Positions 5,734 to 5,885 of a stretch of 5,885 bases of DNA are shown here, piece after piece. Source of the stretch: Flavipsychrobacter stenotrophus (GTDB lineage: Bacteria; Bacteroidota; Bacteroidia; Chitinophagales; Chitinophagaceae); contig CANBTK010000150.1 in the NCBI GenBank assembly GCA_947372365.1, forward strand, positions 1 through 5,885, in the 5' to 3' direction. The first letter of the stretch is position 1. The number at the start of each line of letters is the position of its first letter. The notes under the pieces were generated by a model that saw only the letters and a list, made by a program, of their open reading frames with translations, searched no databases and was not told the DNA's origin. The position numbers and the translations under genes are program-made.

Positions 5734-5765
5734 TTTGAGTATTATCATTTAATAAATTATTTTTG
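5734..5765 (+). promoter_or_regulatory. Bacteroidota-type promoter for the right-edge gene
   Basis: TTTG at 5734-5737 is followed after 20 nt by TATTTTTG at 5758-5765, a full match to the TTTG / TAnnTTTG consensus of the Bacteroidota primary sigma factor at standard spacing. The surroundings are AT-rich. Transcription should start near 5772, leaving about 33 nt before the ATG at 5805. Confidence 0.65.
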
Positions 5766-5804
5766 AAATAAGTATTTCTTTTAGCATCAACAATTTCGGC
5801 ATCT

Positions 5805-5885
5805 ATGAGTTTTAGCGTTTACAGGCATTCCGGGGCGTTTTACAATATTGCTGTTGTAAATATGCTACAGCGGTTTAGTGAGTAT
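5805..5885 (+). CDS. Start of an unrecognised gene (3' end beyond the window)
   Basis: ATG at 5805 opens a frame that stays open for 27 codons to the right edge. The product begins MSFSVYRHSGAFYNIAVV and continues NMLQRFSEY. I do not recognise the family; the visible part has neither a signal peptide nor a clear membrane helix. The call rests on the well-matched promoter 40 bp upstream and on the position after a long gene-free stretch. There is no Shine-Dalgarno (CGGCATCT before the ATG), as is usual in this phylum. An inverted repeat TTTACAA / TTGTAAA (5839-5845, 5854-5860) lies inside the reading frame. The remaining length decides whether this is a real gene. Confidence 0.5.
   Translation, partial: MSFSVYRHSGAFYNIAVVNMLQRFSEY

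Overview
The window reads as a chromosomal segment of a Bacteroidota bacterium, most likely a flavobacterium. The support is: lpxB preceded by a small three-helix membrane gene and met tail-to-tail by a tiny 'YLYIRKRNPDAPKG' type protein; A-rich start contexts with little Shine-Dalgarno character; a near-perfect Bacteroidota promoter (TTTG, 20 nt, TAnnTTTG) near the right end; and intergenic repeats of the 'CACGC..AGGCGCAAAG' and 'CCGAGGG..CCCACGG' kinds that are common between genes in this phylum. The genus is an inference.

Layout. 1-2909 (+): the 3' part of a very long gene. It enters from the left edge with the C-terminal end of a TraB/GumN (Tiki-like) domain and continues into three degenerate repeats of one domain, a long helical region and a short C-terminal tail. 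A clean intrinsic terminator follows at 2941-2973. 2974-3187: a regulatory-looking gap with two identical 14-bp sites 20 bp apart, each holding the inverted repeat GTTC-GT-GAAC, a weak promoter, and a leader with mutually exclusive hairpins and a possible 17-codon ORF. 3188-3427 (+): an unrecognised 79-residue protein. 3427-3573: copy 1 of an interspersed repeat that begins on the last base of that gene's stop codon.

3680-5071 (+): a two-gene unit of a 96-residue membrane protein and lpxB (lipid A disaccharide synthase), separated by 3 bp. 5061-5231 (-): a 56-residue single-helix membrane protein whose end overlaps the end of lpxB by 11 bp. 5322-5465: copy 2 of the interspersed repeat, in the same orientation as copy 1, so the two copies bracket the lpxB block. 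5466-5804: no gene seen; it holds a REP-like double-hairpin element, a larger imperfect inverted repeat and a good promoter. 5805-5885 (+): the first 27 codons of a gene running off the right edge.

Function. lpxB is the only gene with a certain biochemical role, in outer-membrane lipid A synthesis; its two small neighbours are membrane proteins of unknown function. The long TraB/GumN fusion is transcriptionally separate. I see no defence system, CRISPR array, tRNA, rRNA or intact transposase. The most notable unexplained items are the terminally structured repeat pair, the tandem operator-like sites with their leader, and the architecture of the large fusion protein.
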